Part shown: positions 1 to 13,888 of the stretch, piece after piece | How the letters are laid out: each line of letters starts with the position of its first letter | How positions within the stretch are numbered: the first letter of the stretch is position 1 | Assembly (NCBI GenBank): GCA_936450465.1 | Contig: OW388293.1 | Coordinates: 44,226,982-44,290,981 of the forward strand | Direction: 5' to 3' | DNA length: 64,000 nt | From: Gibbula magus | Lineage: Eukaryota > Mollusca > Gastropoda > Trochida > Trochidae | Translations under genes and position numbers: made by a program | Notes under the pieces: model-generated | Seen by the model: the letters and a program-made list of their open reading frames with translations, nothing else | Databases searched by the model: none | Told to the model about the DNA's origin: nothing

Positions 1-2254
1 ATGAAAATGTTACTCAAACTGCCTTTGTTATATGTGGGTATTTATAAAGTGCTCCGTAGACTTTAACATGTTTAAGCACTGCTTGATCATAATAAATTCT
101 GCCACACAATCCATTGCACATTGTTTATTTTCCTTTTCACAAATTAATGTATATGAAATGAGGATGTATATTTACATGAAACTAACTAACTTATGTGACG
201 TCATTTTCAAATGAAGTTCCATCACTCGACCTCTGTAAGTTGCATCTTTTTCCATACATGACCTCAACGGATGCCGAAAATATCCGTTTCCTTTATCCTG
301 CCGAGAACACCATCCATTGTATCATAAATGCATGTATATATGCCTAACATCATGATTATTTTGTTGCCACTCTTATCAATACCATTTTTCTAAGGCAGTG
401 ATAAAAGTTTAAGTTTGAGTAAGAAGAACAAAATTGTCCTGACATGTCGTTCATCAGTCAAGCTAAACGTATTGAGCGCAATTGGGTCTCAAAATAGTTT
501 CAAAGAAATCAATAAGGATTAATACTTTGCAGAGTTGATCATTGAAAGTAATTGTAAGAAGTGTCACCGTGTTCTGTGTCTGTCTCACCTACTTCAATCC
601 TGATATGCTGTAGTTTAAGTTAATGATACATTTTAACTAGGAAAAGTCAATTAACAAAGTTAACAAAGTAGAAATTTAATTTAGAATTAGCTAAAGTTGA
701 TGATGCATTTTAAATTGTAAAACTTAGTCTAAAGTGTATAGTGAAATACCATGTGTATACCATTTAAATACCAATTTGTTTCTTTAAAATTCATGTGACT
801 GACAGAAACGAGCTGTCAAATACTTTGTCCTGGTTAAGATTCGAAGTATCCAAGGATAAAATGTCCAATCAATGTGTGCAATTTATAAACTGCATAGATC
901 TGGGAAAGACTTGGATAATTGATATGGTAATATCTGTAATTCATGTAAAAATGTGATTATATCAGTGCTGGCATTATTTTTGAAAAAATGTGAATTGCAA
1001 AAGTCTGCAAACTGTCACTTTTATTTGCAGTAGGGAATTGTAGTTCTCACTGAAACGATTGATGCATCTAAAATCAAATCAAACAGCACCTGTCATTCAT
1101 CAGGGAAGATAAACATGATCAGAACCACTATTATCTAATGACACATCAGTGATCTCTTTGTTGAATTAATATGTACATTGATCAGAGGCAGTGTGTTTGT
1201 AACTGTACGACACCAAATTGACCAGATTTGTTACATGATTCTCTTCAAATTACTAGATTTGTATAGATAGCAGAGGGCTATCAAACTCGAATGGAAAATA
1301 TATCACTCATTCACTTTCAAAACTGTCACTATTATTTGTAGACAAACGCCGTAACTATCATTAAACTTATGTGTGCTTTTGAACCAATAACCAAAATGTT
1401 CAGACACTTTCTACCATTGATCTTTTCACACTCCGTTGGCTCTATTTTTTTTTACATGATTCTTAATATTATTAGATTTGTATCCAAACCCAGATGCAGA
1501 ATATGCATCACTATCAATTGTAGACAGGAGTCTTAAGTATCACCATACTATGTTATGGTAGATTGTGAACCAACAACCAGTACAAACACGTTCTGCCCTT
1601 GAACAAGCCACATAAACATGATCGTAATTACTATTAAGCTATAACGCATGACTGATCTCTTTACAGAACACGTGGCAAAGATCCCATTACAGCGTCTGAG
1701 ACAAATCAGACAGTCCTCTGTTTCTTGAATACACGCACTGTTGGTCGAATAATTTACCTTACTTGTGCCACAAAAATAAAAAGGGAATGAATTGACTTCA
1801 AATCAAGTAAATGTGCATGTAAACACCTCCTCAACAAAACATTTGTAACATGGCATTCACGTTATATGTTGTTAATGTGAATCAGTTTATAAGTTCAAGC
1901 TCAGTTCAGTCCAGTTCAGTGATGTTACTGCGATTGTGAGCTAACTATTTTAGCTAACATTGTTAATTTTTTATGATAGATTCATGAATAGTGTTGTGAT
2001 GTGCAAGAACCAGAGAGAGAGAGTGCATTCAATTTATCGGGTATGGATCACACTGTCAACTAAAAATTATTGAAATGACACCTTAAGGGTATTATACTAT
2101 GAATCAACGACTTTTCATTTTCATATTTATGTTTAATAAATCCGCAATACTGCTTGCAACATTTCACAGATGTTCAACATCGATCCAAGATGCGTTTAAT
2201 CAATGAGTTTCATGCCAACGACTTCCTGAACAGAATATGGTTATATTGTTTTTA

Positions 2255-2485
2255 TGATTTACAAATCGCCTTGACGCGTACTACCAACTTCATTGCTGGA
2301 TAAACTGAGAGTTTGAAGTTTGAGTCATTCCTTGCTGCACACTGAGGTGTGAGTTGAAAGACTTGTGGTGTCACCCCGGGTAAGTGACTTAGTTCGAAGT
2401 GTGCCTCTGTCCACCGAACAGCAAATTGGGTACCTGGTATGATTCGATGGTAGAATTTGAACACTGTGACCTGACAGGCGATTGA
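2255..2485 (+). repeat. SINE-like repeat with tRNA-type B box, copy 1
   Basis: The plus strand carries a B-box-like stretch (GTTTGAGTCATTCC, near 2317) in a block repeated almost unchanged at 14708-14935 and more distantly at 38040-38210. The 88-residue reading frame on the opposite strand is a shadow: the substitutions between copies are not confined to third codon positions. No A-tail or target duplication could be defined. Confidence 0.5.
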
Positions 2486-4410
2486 CGTTTTCTCCTCTTT
2501 TGCACCTACATACTTCATAATACTTTCTCAAACTACGCATGATATATTTTAAAATAAGATTATGTAGTCATACTTTAACACTTGGACATCAACGCATTTT
2601 TGGATTCAGAATAGAAGAGGTGGACACAACAGAAGTTTGAACAACATATCTTTGGGTAATTATTATTAAGGCACCAACAAATGAAATGAATACAGTAGAT
2701 ATGACTGACCTATTTCATTATTTAACAATGATTGTGGTAAAATATTAGATGCAGTAAATAATATCTCGTCAAGTAAAAATACAAACAAAGCGAAGAGTGT
2801 TGTGCAGACTTTTCCAAATTGCGATAGTTTTGCATTTATATTCTGAAAGCACTTTCCACATGTAATCAAACCAAAAATCATAACTGTTATGTGGACATAT
2901 GTCAGGAAACATGTCAAGCTGATGTTAGTAGAATGAAAGATATGTCCCTAATGTCTCGATGACGTGACGAGATGGCATGTGCATTATGCATGAGATTTCA
3001 CATGACATCTGTCTGATACCTGAATACAGAGGAGATAGAATCTTAACAGAAATATCCCATTACATTATGTCCATTCTGCGACAAGTTAGGTACTTTTTCA
3101 TAAACACATAGGAACATAACATACAGGAATACAATGGTTAAATTTACTTACAAAAGGATATCTACATTCGTACAGAAACGTCACTATTACACATAAATAT
3201 TTGACATTCAGTGGAAATGGGCACAAAATCAGTCGTCACCATGTATATAAAATACACTATTGGATCACATCTCCATCGTTTAAGATACTTAGACATAAAC
3301 TACCCGTCAGTGAAAAGACTGCAGTGGATAGGACAGATAATTTCCATATTCATGTAGTGTACTTATCATTCAATATTGCCCCCAGCAAACTTTTGCTGCA
3401 CAGCTACATCTCATATTTTTGTGCTGTCCAAAATATGACTTGTGATGTCTCACTACGCCTCTTCTTGTCAGTCACATCAAAGCGCTCTTACTCAATATGA
3501 TTGTCATGGCATCCTTGAAAAGAACAAAACAGTTGTTGAAATGATGCACATTGAACATAAAATCGTCAAAATGTAGTTGAAAGGGTCTTTGTTTGTGGTA
3601 GAGTTGAGATGTAATAAACGTAACAAATTATTGAACTGAAGGATATTCTATTTCATACACATTATTCTAAAGGAACAGATCTCGATGACAGTAAGGCTTG
3701 CACCCATCAACTGACCGTTTACAACATTTGTAGTGTGGTAAGTGCGTAACGGCAATAGAGAAGAAAACATTTTAAGGAAAATATATATTGGAAAAATTAG
3801 TTTATATTAGCTTTCAATTGCAACTTATCAATATAAAATGCATATTGTAATTTCAAAAATTTCTTGTTTCTTTAAAACGTGTATATGTTGTTTTGAGAAT
3901 ACCAATGTCCTGTTTTTGTATGCTTGTACATTACTGTATTACATTACGGCTATGTCGACTTATGTCAATTTGTCATTTACGTCTGAAAAAGGCAATCAGG
4001 TGTGTTGAACAGGAAGTGATGGACTTGTTTGAAATTGTCACAATGAAACCTAAAATATGTCCTCGTTTGTATTTGAAAAATTAACTTTACCTTTTCATTT
4101 TCTGATCTTAACCGATATGAACTGAAGTTGTGTACGACTCGAGTTATTATGTATTTAAAAGGCTTCAATCCACTCCGTTAGTCCTTGATCTGTATGTATT
4201 CACGGGATGTTCTCAAAGACATCAATTGTTCTGAAGGTTTTTTTTGTAACCAACTTATATGGCCACTTTCAAAAGGTTGTTGACCTCTTTATATTTCAAA
4301 AGGCCCCCTCGGTGGTGTAAATGTTTTGTAAATCAGCTGATAACCATGGTTGGAAAAAGAATGACGTGATACCCGGGAGAGAACCCAATTCAGTATGCAC
4401 CCGACACATG

Positions 4411-4430
4411 CCTCCCTCCCTCCCTCCCTC
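4411..4430. repeat. (CCCT)n microsatellite
   Basis: Five uninterrupted CCCT-type tetranucleotides, read as cctccctccctccctccctc. It lies in a part of unit A that is missing from unit B. Confidence 0.9.
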
Positions 4431-6149
4431 TAACATATAGTTGGCTTCTTTGGTTGAATTATTTACATAATTTGCTTCACATATAAAACACTGATAAAGA
4501 AGGCTCTTCATTCCGGATGAAGAATATGTAGGATGCTATAAGTGTCGCCAAACCGTGTGGTTTGTCTTTAAACACAATCATTATCACTATTATCTAATCA
4601 TTCGTCACTGATCTCTTTCAGGATTAATGATTATACTGGGCACAGATTGATACAGTGTCTGGGTCAAAGAAGGCAGTGTCTTAAGAGCGAAACTGACTCA
4701 AGCCCAAAGCCATATAAAGACTTGAAGACATCTAACATGTGTTTCATGACGTCATGATATTGTTGTTATGCCGTCATTTGACCGCACTCCTAGCTTTTCA
4801 ATCCAAATTACCCTTTTGACTATATTTTGTTCTTTTTCTTCGTTTTTCGTGACCAATGCCTGTATTACTGGACCCGAGAAAACAATATTGACCACGGATT
4901 TTGTCATTGGCCAATATTGATTTCTCAGGTCCATAAAAACAGGTATTGACCTCATAACCAGTCTATTTAACATTAATATTTCACATTATGTACATATTGC
5001 TACCACGAGCTAATGTGTTGTAATTGAGAGCAAACTTGAACAATACGAATACATATTTGGATTAGTTTAGAACTTTTCAAATTTAATGTGACAATAATAA
5101 GCAAACTCAAACAAGAAGAATTAGAGAAAGAGGACTCAATAATAATCCATAATGTTCATATTTAATAACTCAACTGGAAGACTCGATCATATGGAAAACA
5201 TGGATACTTCGTGATCAGCTATGCATGACGCAATCTGATTCACCACTCGTTAGTGCTTCGCCAAAACAAATTGCACAGGCGTTGATGTTACTGTATGCGA
5301 TGGAAAACAAATTAAATGATTTAACAATATCCTTTTTAAATATTTTTGTAGATGTTAATGATTACCATTTAGTTCAGCGTGACCGTTTGAATAAACAAGT
5401 GTTTTTACGAGCTCATTTAGACAATTATTAACAAAAAAGGCTTAACTTGTATTCGGAATTCGGAGTTTTGATATAAAGATTTACTGTTACCATTGCAACA
5501 GATTAATACATGATTGAATGTCGAATTCATTTAAAAAATCAATTATCATTTATATTTAATAATTTCAGGACAGTTTGTAAAGGTTCAAACTATAGATGTA
5601 TCTAAAGAATGCACATGGGTACTTTACAAAGGTAAATTACTTGGATCAGTATTTTGAAACAAATGAATCGTAATTTAAGGCCCACATAAATGTAAACTGA
5701 ACTTACATGTGCCTCCATGGCTATTTGGTAGATTACAGTTCAGTTTTATGATCCCATTAAATTCTGATGAAAAATAAGTCATTCTTTCTTATGACATGAT
5801 GCTAATATGGATTCAGAATAGTTTTTGCAGTTGTAAAACAATTACACCTGATGGGAAAGTAATTGCGTAACATTGCGATAAGTAAAAACACCTGGGACTT
5901 CTTTATGCTGTTCATTGATTATGTTATGATCTAGCTGATCTAATACGTCAATGACAAAGACAACAGTTATCTAGTGGTAACACGAAATAATATTTATATA
6001 TACATGCAGATGTACATGTACATGTAGATTTATTCATAATTTATTGTCAACTTCGCACATACATTTTCTAATACTATATGCTAGATTTATTCTAATATTA
6101 TTAATGTATTTTTATTCATTATTAACAGTTACATTACATACAAGAAAAC

Positions 6150-6640
6150 ACTATTTTGGACGATTCTTCCTCTGTGAAAGTTTTAGATACATGTACATAT
6201 GTCACTAATGATTGACTCATTACTTAACTTTTTGCCCCATAGTGCCACTGGAATGTAAGGTGGAGACCTTACATTTTAATTCAGTTCTTTCATACATAGA
6301 TAGTTGGGAGTTCTAATTTGCTGCTTAAAAAGATTTCTCACTTTGCTTCCCGACATGACGTTGGCAGGCTACTTGACATGTTCATCGACATTTGTTGTCT
6401 GTCTTAGCTTGAATATTTGAAAAAGTCTTGTGCTTGAGTTAACGAAGGGAAAATCCACATTTGAATTGGTTTTCATTCATAAACATTTTATTTGACTCTA
6501 TTATCCTAGTTTGTACTAAAACAATATAAACTTGTATGGGTCAAAGTATGCAGAACTACAGAAGACTATCCAAACTTGATGTAATATGTGTAGTGAATAT
6601 TCCCTAAAACGACGTATAACATTTCAATTGAAAACGTGAA
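6150..6640 (+). repeat. Half-unit module, copy 1
   Basis: Block opening with a 'cctctgtgaaag...acatgtacat' signature, followed by a 'tgccccat-gtgccactggaatg' landmark and a 'gtctgtctcagct' landmark. Equivalent blocks occur at about 11630-12360, 16760-17240, 21510-22000, 26340-26560 and 26755-27260. The alternating spacing of about 5 kb shows that each 10 kb unit already contained an older duplication of this module. Confidence 0.65.
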
Positions 6641-6678
6641 ATGATGTTCGTGTAGGTCTGATTTAAGGAGAGATGCAG

Positions 6679-6746
6679 TTTGATTAAAATCAACGGTTTT
6701 CCGTGGAATAAAAATTGCAAAATTGTGCATCTACCGGGATACGAAC
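6679..6746 (-). repeat. Inverted-repeat arm with B-box-like end (left)
   Basis: About 68 bp that reappears inverted at 7013-7080, ending in GTTCGTATCCCGGTAGATGC on the minus strand, a degenerate tRNA B-box/T-arm pattern. The two arms with about 270 bp between them could form a hairpin. They may be two head-to-head SINE fragments inside the TTAA element. Confidence 0.6.
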
Positions 6747-7012
6747 TCATATCAGTCGTGGGTTCTGATAACAGCCCGTAGACAGTGTTCCAGCGCAATT
6801 CAGGTAGCCAATCAAAAGACGCCCAACAAATACTTTCGGTGCGAGAAGCTAGGGGCAGATAACTCCAAACAGCTATCCTTTGGTCTGTTCCGAATAAAAA
6901 GTACGTTGTGATTGATCAGCTATTTTATATGGCTTTGGCTGTGCTAAACTGGTTCGGAACATTGCTTATACGGAGTGTTCTCAGATCTTGTGGAGAGGAA
7001 TCTACAGAACCC

Positions 7013-7080
7013 GTTCGTATCCCGGTAGATGCAAACTTTTGCAAATTTTATTCCTCGGAAGAAGGTCGATTTTGATCAGA
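7013..7080 (+). repeat. Inverted-repeat arm with B-box-like end (right)
   Basis: Inverted partner of 6679-6746. It begins GTTCGTATCCCGGTAGATGC and continues into a 'gcaaattttattcc' segment that matches the complement of the left arm. Confidence 0.6.
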
Positions 7081-7254
7081 CTGAGGAGAAATGGGACCCA
7101 AAAATCCAAAAATATTTGTATGGAACAAGTCTCCAAATATATGGATTACATCGTTTGGGGCATAGGCTTATTCGTACACTAAAATGAAACTTACATTTCC
7201 GTAACGCCTTTTTAACTGTCATGTTACGACATGATGTACATGTATAGATAGTAT

Positions 7255-7880
7255 TGTTTGGGTGTTTTTTATATCACATTCTGTATCAGCCCTAGACCCC
7301 AATATCAGCCCGAGAGCTTTAGCTCAGATAACCTGTATCAGCCCCGTCGTCAAGGACAAACACCTGTATCGGCCCGTCGTCAAGAGACTTGAAACTAGGT
7401 AACGAACGAGAAAAATAGATCAAAATCGCGAGGCAATTACGTTTATCATAGATAAAGGTTTGAGGCAGGAGAGATGTGATAGCACTGTGAAGAGTTTTCC
7501 CTGTTGACTTTTAACATCGCGGACATCGATGCCGCAGTTATTTGCAGACCGTAGATTTGTGAGCTTGACACCATCATTGAATCGGCAGTTGCCGTAGAAA
7601 TGAGGCATAGCTCTACTTTGAAAAAAAAAACGAAATGAATATAGAGCAAATGTGAAACCCAAACACCGTAAGGTAAAAACACCTTTTTACATGAGAACAT
7701 TTTCTGAGTGAGCTACGATGTGTTGTGATAATTAATAGATTCAGGAATTAAAGTATATACATATTTAACTTAATTGGGTTTTTCTTCGTAGGTGTATATG
7801 ATAAATATAGTATGATATGGGTGTTTTCATATCACATCCTGTATCAGCCCTCGACCAATACTGATACAGGGTGTTTGGAA
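7255..7880. repeat. Repeated 'ctgtatcagccc' blocks
   Basis: A block reading 'gtgtttt..atatcacat-ctgtatcagccct' occurs near 7261 and again near 7821. Extra 'tgtatcagccc' or 'tatcagcccg' copies lie at about 7301-7365, and a complementary 'ctgatacag' at about 7861. The function is unknown. It lies wholly within the TTAA element. Confidence 0.55.
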
Positions 7881-8739
7881 GAGGCTCTATCATAGATGCA
7901 AAATCTTCGTATTTATAAGCAAGTATATGATAAATAACGTTACCGTCACCTATATTCGCGGTAAATATGTTACTATGAGTGTTATTTAAAAAAAACATAC
8001 GTATTTCAAGTTCCTGACAAATTTAAATCGCCTGCTATAATCAACTGATAGTTATTTGTCTACCATCCACTCTGAGATTGATACTATATTCAATAATTAT
8101 TACACGGTAGGCCGTCAAAGTTTTACTTGAACTCATCAAAATTGCTGTGACATCAGATTTTTACGTTTATGTAGATAATTTAAAAAATAACATTAAAGTG
8201 ATGAAAAACCTGTGGTTACCCCCTATTTTTATTTCTGAATTCATTTGTTTATTCAACTGTGCTCATTATATTTCATTATTAGCAATATCTAAAATATGTG
8301 TGTCAGTGACAAATCCTAATGGATATGCGAAAAACGACGAGGAAAATGCTGTTTTAATTAAAAAGCGCTTGATTTAATTTTATTTCTCTTTGCGGTGTCT
8401 TAATTTTCAAAATATAGACTTGCTATACATTCCTGTATGTGAGTAAATGTATCTGAAACGATTCTGAGTTTATTCGTTTAAAGCGAGAGCTTCATTTAAA
8501 TACATCAAATCAGTCGAAAATAGCGTAATTTGACAACGGGAGTATTATTTTAACGGCGATAACTCTTAAAATCGTTCGGTAACCTCCAAATATATATAAC
8601 CTATAAACATTTTTGGATAAAGGACATACTAAACTTGCTATTTTGAAAGAAAAAAAACGAATTAAAAAATATTTGATTTCTTCGTCCCATCTCTCCTTAA
8701 AGAGTATTTAGTTCTATTTAGTTAGGTGGTACAAGAGCA

Positions 8740-9330
8740 TTATTCAGAAAGCACTAAGTATAAGACAGTTCTGCAAATTGTCACCTTTATTTGAAATATT
8801 GCATCAGTGACACGTCTGATGAGTCCATAACCGAATGGTTCAGACACTTTCTGTCATTCTTCAAGTCACATAAACATGATCAGAATCACTGTTATCTAAT
8901 AATGCATCACCGATCTCTTTACGTGATGATTGATTATACTGGACGCAGATACTCATTACAGTGTCTGGACCACAGGAGACAGTGCTTCTAGAACTGCATT
9001 ATACGGTTCATTGGCAGAATTATTTACAAGATATCTTACATTATTTGCTTTGTGGGGAATACGGGTACAGAATATTTAATATTATTCAGCTAATTCTCAG
9101 CATAACACAGATCTGCAAATTGTCAAGTTCATTTGTAGAAGGATATTGTAAGTATCACCAAGTCGTGTGATGCGTCCTTAGAGCTGACTGGTTCAGACGC
9201 TTTCTGTCACTCATGATTATACATAAACATGATCGGAATTACTATTACGTAATAACTAATCACTCACCTCTTTACAGTACACATGACAAAGATCCTGATT
9301 AAAGTGTCTGGACCAAATCAGACAGTCTTC
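8740..9330 (+). repeat. ~340 bp subrepeat doublet, unit A
   Basis: Two consecutive copies of a block running from 'gcaaattgtca' through 'ggttcagac-ctttctgtca' and 'cataaacatgatc-gaat' to 'gtctgga'. The starts at about 8774 and 9116 give a period near 342. The same block occurs, more diverged, at about 1000-1200, 1500-1720, 4555-4740, 12190-12350, 13290-13480, 21910-22040 and 22245-22430, and as doublets in units B and C. It is an old, locally amplified sequence without coding potential. Confidence 0.7.
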
Positions 9331-10131
9331 TGTCGATTGAAAATATGCATCGTTTGTCAAAGTGTCAGCAGAATATAATATAATGACTTCGTTGCAACTC
9401 CAGGATTTTGTCGAAAATGCAGACATACACGACCAATATCAGTTTCATTTTCTTCAATAAATATTCCCCCATGGACATTCAGTGCTGTTAATGCTGTTAA
9501 TTTGAATTCGTATTCAGTCAAGAGATATCACACCATTTGTGAGAATATTGTTCGTATCATGAACTATTGTTTGGTATTGAAACATTTGACAAAATGTCGA
9601 ATGACGCACATTTGCATCATGAAAGTCCGAATTTGAATATGAATTAATCATATAATTAAATATGCAAGTAACATGAAGCATGTTCTAATGTTATTTCAAA
9701 CAGAAAATAATGATGACTATTTATGGATTATAGTCGATGGTGCAGTATATAATCTTCCTTGAGAGCATCAGTATATAAGTGTATATGCTGATAGTTCACA
9801 CATAGTAGTAACAATTAAATAAAGATGACACATAATGATATTTAGTAATTTAAAGACCATATAATTTAATAATGAAAAAAATGATGTCAATATCTACATG
9901 ACGCATTTCCCCACCCTCTAACGCATACCAAGGCGCTTCTCAGGTAATTTCTGCCATATTCACATGATGCTAAAAGACTAACGGATTCTACATATCATTC
10001 TGCACTAGGTACTGATGGGTGAACATATGATATGAATAAAGTCACTTACGCAGTGTGGAGTCATATGTCCTTCAACTTATGTCTAAGTGTTTGGTAGGGC
10101 ATCACCCTTCAAACTACACGTTTATCAAGAC

Positions 10132-10200
10132 GTGGTTCACCAACCTGGCGAGCCGCTCCCATTGATTCTGAAAGCCGTACCAGGTGCCACCACAGATGTA
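10132..10200 (+). repeat. Strongly conserved block shared by units A and C
   Basis: About 70 bp containing 'gtggttcaccaacctggcg' and 'accaggtgccaccacag'. It is kept almost unchanged at 28491-28560 in unit C but is absent from the corresponding part of unit B. Its GC content is well above the surrounding sequence. Confidence 0.6.
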
Positions 10201-11467
10201 CTATATATAATTTCAGTTTGAGTGCGAAAGAAATATCTAGATGCCAGGCCATTTATAACTGCATGGTAAACGGTACTAAAATTTAAGTTGTACAGTACAT
10301 ACAATGTAATATATACGATTATGTAACAACGTATATGTATTCAACCCTGACCTCCAATTGGTTACAAAGTATAATTATGATTGTGTCATTCCAAAACAAT
10401 TTCCCATTTTTTATTTCCAGAATTCATTACTCGGATTTCTGTAACATTCCTAGTGCTAACATAGCAGTATTTACCACATATTAACATTGGCTAACCACTG
10501 TTTTTATTGATCAGCGAGCTTCAAAATAAAATCATCTTACAAGAAGGCAATGGAACATGAAGAGGATATCAGTGTCTATCGATTATCACACTGAAATCTG
10601 AAATATTCAATGTTCATTCAAATGAACGTTACCTTTGCATTGCCAACATGGATGGAAATAATTGACTCCAACTGACTCCTGATTATTTTTAAAAGGTTTT
10701 AATCTACTTCCAACTTCCTGATCCTCGTGTATTCAAATGCCAGACAGTTTTATGGGTTTCTTTGTGACCTACTTATATGATTTCTCCCAAAACGATGTTG
10801 GCCGTGTAATATCTCAATGGTCACTCGTTGCTATGGATTTTAAGTAATTTATTTCGTGATTCTACGCAGCAGTTACCAGTAATTTAGCCTATGACTCTTT
10901 AAACATGAAGGATTAACTATTGATATTATTGATAGCATACGTAAATATTCACTGACGTCACAATACGAGTGTTATCTTGCGTTACTATGAAAACATATTC
11001 CACCTTCTTGTGTAAACACAGTTGAAAATGCAAGTTTGTAATCTAAACAAGTTCATCTGTTGTCCCTGGCTCTGTCTGTGATTTGAGCATGCCCATTCAC
11101 TGGAATATATCATGATACATATACCCTCATTTCCAACACCCAGGTCTCATATAGAAAAAATAAAATGTTCGAGGAAATTACGATGATTCAATCAGATTCA
11201 CAAGCATGCTTTCGACCATTACGGGTCTCATCAGGTGAGGTGACGTTGAGTCGGTTGATGCGTCTAAGTGTAATTATGACGTCACAATACATTGTATAGA
11301 TACATTGATAGATACAATGCATAGACATAGAATATACATTGAATAGAGAATGACATTACATTTTAGAATTGAGTCTTGGCTTATATTTATTAATAAACAA
11401 CAATTCTTTGTCTGCCAAGCAATCGGATTCAGTTGAATCCACTTTGTATATCGTAAAAAAAACAGTT

Positions 11468-11468
<1 letters not shown>

Positions 11469-11518
<50 letters not shown>
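11469..11518. repeat. (TA)n microsatellite
   Basis: About 24 uninterrupted TA dinucleotides. The matching place in unit B/C (21381-21405) holds a shorter (AT)n run, so the tract is ancestral to the duplication. Confidence 0.95.
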
Positions 11519-11523
<5 letters not shown>

Positions 11524-11629
11524 ATGTATTGGCAACCTTTAACTTGAAATGTTCAACGTGCAAAAACTTGATGCTACTTTTCATTGAATCAGTAAACATC
11601 CAATTATGCTCAGTCAGTTTAAATCCATT

Positions 11630-12360
11630 TTAATAGAGTGCATCCTCTGTGACACTTTTAGATGGAGCATACATGTACATATATCACTGATGATTGACAC
11701 ATCACTTAACATTTTGCCCCATCGTGTCACTTGAATGAAGGGATTAGACCTAATACTTTAAATAAGTTCTTTCAAACAGACAGTTAAAAGTCATGGTGAC
11801 AACGGAAGCCCTAATTTACTGTCCAAATAGATAACTCACTTAACTTTCTGACATGGTGTAAACAAGCTAAATACAACTTTACACGGCGTTTGTTGTCTGT
11901 CTCTGCTAACTTCAACCCAGAGAACTCGTATGCTGTAGTTAAAGCTGATTCTAACTAGAGAAAGTGATTTAAATCGTATGTGAACAAAGAGGCAATTCAC
12001 TCAAGAATTGGTTTTAGCTGATGAGGGATGTTAACTTGTAAAAGCAAATCTATGCATGTATGCATGAAAAAAAACATGGTTAATGTAAGATTGTGTTTCT
12101 TTAAAAATCATATGATTGAACAAAATTGGCTGTCAAATACAGTGTCCTGAATTATGAGTCGAAGTATGCAAAGAAAAACTGTCCAAAATTGGTGCAAATC
12201 AAACGGTTCCTGACATTTATCAAGTAAAATAAACATGATCAGAATCACTATTATCTGATAATACATCCGTGATCTCTTTATGGGATTAATAAGTACACTG
12301 GACAGATCTAGTGTTGTCTGGTCAAAGGGAGGCAGTGCTTTTTTAGCTGCATTACACACT
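11630..12360 (+). repeat. Half-unit module, copy 2
   Basis: Matches the module at 6150-6640 from 'cctctgtgacactttt' through 'gccccatcgtgtcacttgaatg' to 'gtctgtctctgct'. It then continues into sequence shared with 570-900 and 21660-22040. Confidence 0.65.
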
Positions 12361-13888
12361 CCGTTGGCTGAATTTCTTATATATGATCCTCAACATCATT
12401 AGCTTTGTATAGATAGCACAAGGTTATCCAACCCGGATGCAGAATATGTAGTATATACTTCAGATAGTTTCCACATTGTCATCTTCATTTCCATAAAATC
12501 GTTGTAAGCAATCTAACTTCCAAAAGAAACGCTACATAGTATTTTTGTTTGTGTTAATCAAAACAAAACACATGCTTGGGAACACTAAATGTTTAGTTAC
12601 ATTAAACAATCATTCAACTACAATCTATATTGAACATCAACAACAAATCATTGCAAATTTGGATCAGATGATACTTTTTACTGTGACATTGGGGTCGAGT
12701 GTCGTTAGACGTTAATGTCATGCCCTTGAAGGGTCGATAGGCACAAGACCATGGTCAATGGACAGTCTGTCAACTGACACGATATCTAAGCCAGGTGTTG
12801 CTTGATGACGTCACAGTCAGGTATCGATTCAGCAGGTAAAACATCCGTATATAATGTCTCTGTTGTCGGTCGTGACTTTCGGTCTTCCACTGCTTGCACT
12901 GTCGTAAACGTGAAACACACATCATAGTAGCCACATGCTGTTCTATAGCCCCCATTTGTTGAATACCGATTGCTCTCTCCCTCTCTGATGTAGTTTAACG
13001 AGGCATCTTCTCAGGTGAAAATCATTCAATATGATGTCAGTGAATTAAACTAGCCAGCTGTATACACTTATTTGATCTGGGCATCTTTCTACACCATTTT
13101 ATTTTTTTCTTGCAAAATCGATTTTATTTTCGCCAAAAAGTGGATTGCACATGCAAGATTTCACAAGTAACAGATATGTTACAATATGTGCTCTTGATTG
13201 TTTTCGAACAGGTTGACAATAATATGATAAATGTACACTCATTTTTAGTTTTGAAGTGTTTCTTTTAGACGCTAGTTTATTTCCAAACTGTGTGAATAAC
13301 CAAAATGTTCAGACATCTTCTGCCAATGATAATGTCACATAAACATGATCACAATTACCATTAACCAATATCACAAGACTGACCTCTTTTCAGAACACAT
13401 GACAAAGATCCCATTGCAGCGTCTGGGACATATCAGACATTCCTCTGTTTCTTGAATACACGCACTGTTGGTCGAATCATTAACCTTCTTTGCATCACAA
13501 ACCTAAAATGGGGGTGAACTGACTTAAAATCAAGTACATGTACATGTAAACACCTCCTGAACAAAACATTATGCAACAGGGCAGTTTATATGTTGTTAAT
13601 GTGAATCAATTTAGAATTACAATAACAATTCTAAGTTCAATCCACTTCAGTGATATTGCATAACTTGTGAGCTAACTGTTTTAGCAAACACTGGAAAAGT
13701 GTGTTAAACTTAATAACCGCTCGCTGAAATTAATATAAGTAACTAATCCTATTTGTTGATAGCCATTCAGCAGAAATAATGTGCTTATATTGATAATCAG
13801 ACATTGTAAGACAACATTTCATTATATACGTTCTCTGTACTGTTTTCATGTCATATCATTGTATGAATTATTAAATTAAAACTATTTA

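Larger units (their letters stand above)
6667..8696. mobile_element. TTAA-flanked transposon, non-autonomous or decayed
   Basis: A 2,030 bp insertion present only in unit A. It is flanked by TTAA at 6663-6666 and 8697-8700, with short terminal inverted repeats (GGAGAGATG at the left, CATCTCTCC at the right). The empty sites in units B (17648-17652, 'tttaa') and C (near 27355) keep one TTAA, which supports target-site duplication. TTAA targets are used by the piggyBac and Kolobok superfamilies. Reading frames inside do not exceed 84 codons and show no transposase motif, so mobility would need a partner. The interior holds an inverted pair (6679-6746 and 7013-7080) with tRNA-like B boxes and several 'ctgtatcagccc' repeats. 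Confidence 0.75.
1..11090. repeat. Large tandem repeat unit A (left end outside window)
   Basis: First of three collinear, diverged, non-coding copies of a unit of about 10 kb. Landmarks recur in the same order in units B and C: the block near 570 matches 11900 and 21665; 780 matches 12110 and 21840; 1390 matches 13300 and 22250; 3150 matches 15300 and 25150; 8760 matches 17700 and 27390; 10020 matches 20340 and 28340. No open reading frame is conserved across the copies. Unit A alone carries a 2.03 kb TTAA-flanked insertion (6667-8696) and a stretch at about 4380-5695 that is missing from B. The unit boundary is arbitrary because no discrete end is visible. Confidence 0.8.

Noticed and set aside
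2252..2518. 88-codon frame on the minus strand, repeated at 14705-14917
   Set aside because: The similarity is at DNA level in a SINE-like repeat with a B box on the opposite strand; changes are not concentrated at third codon positions and there is no known domain.
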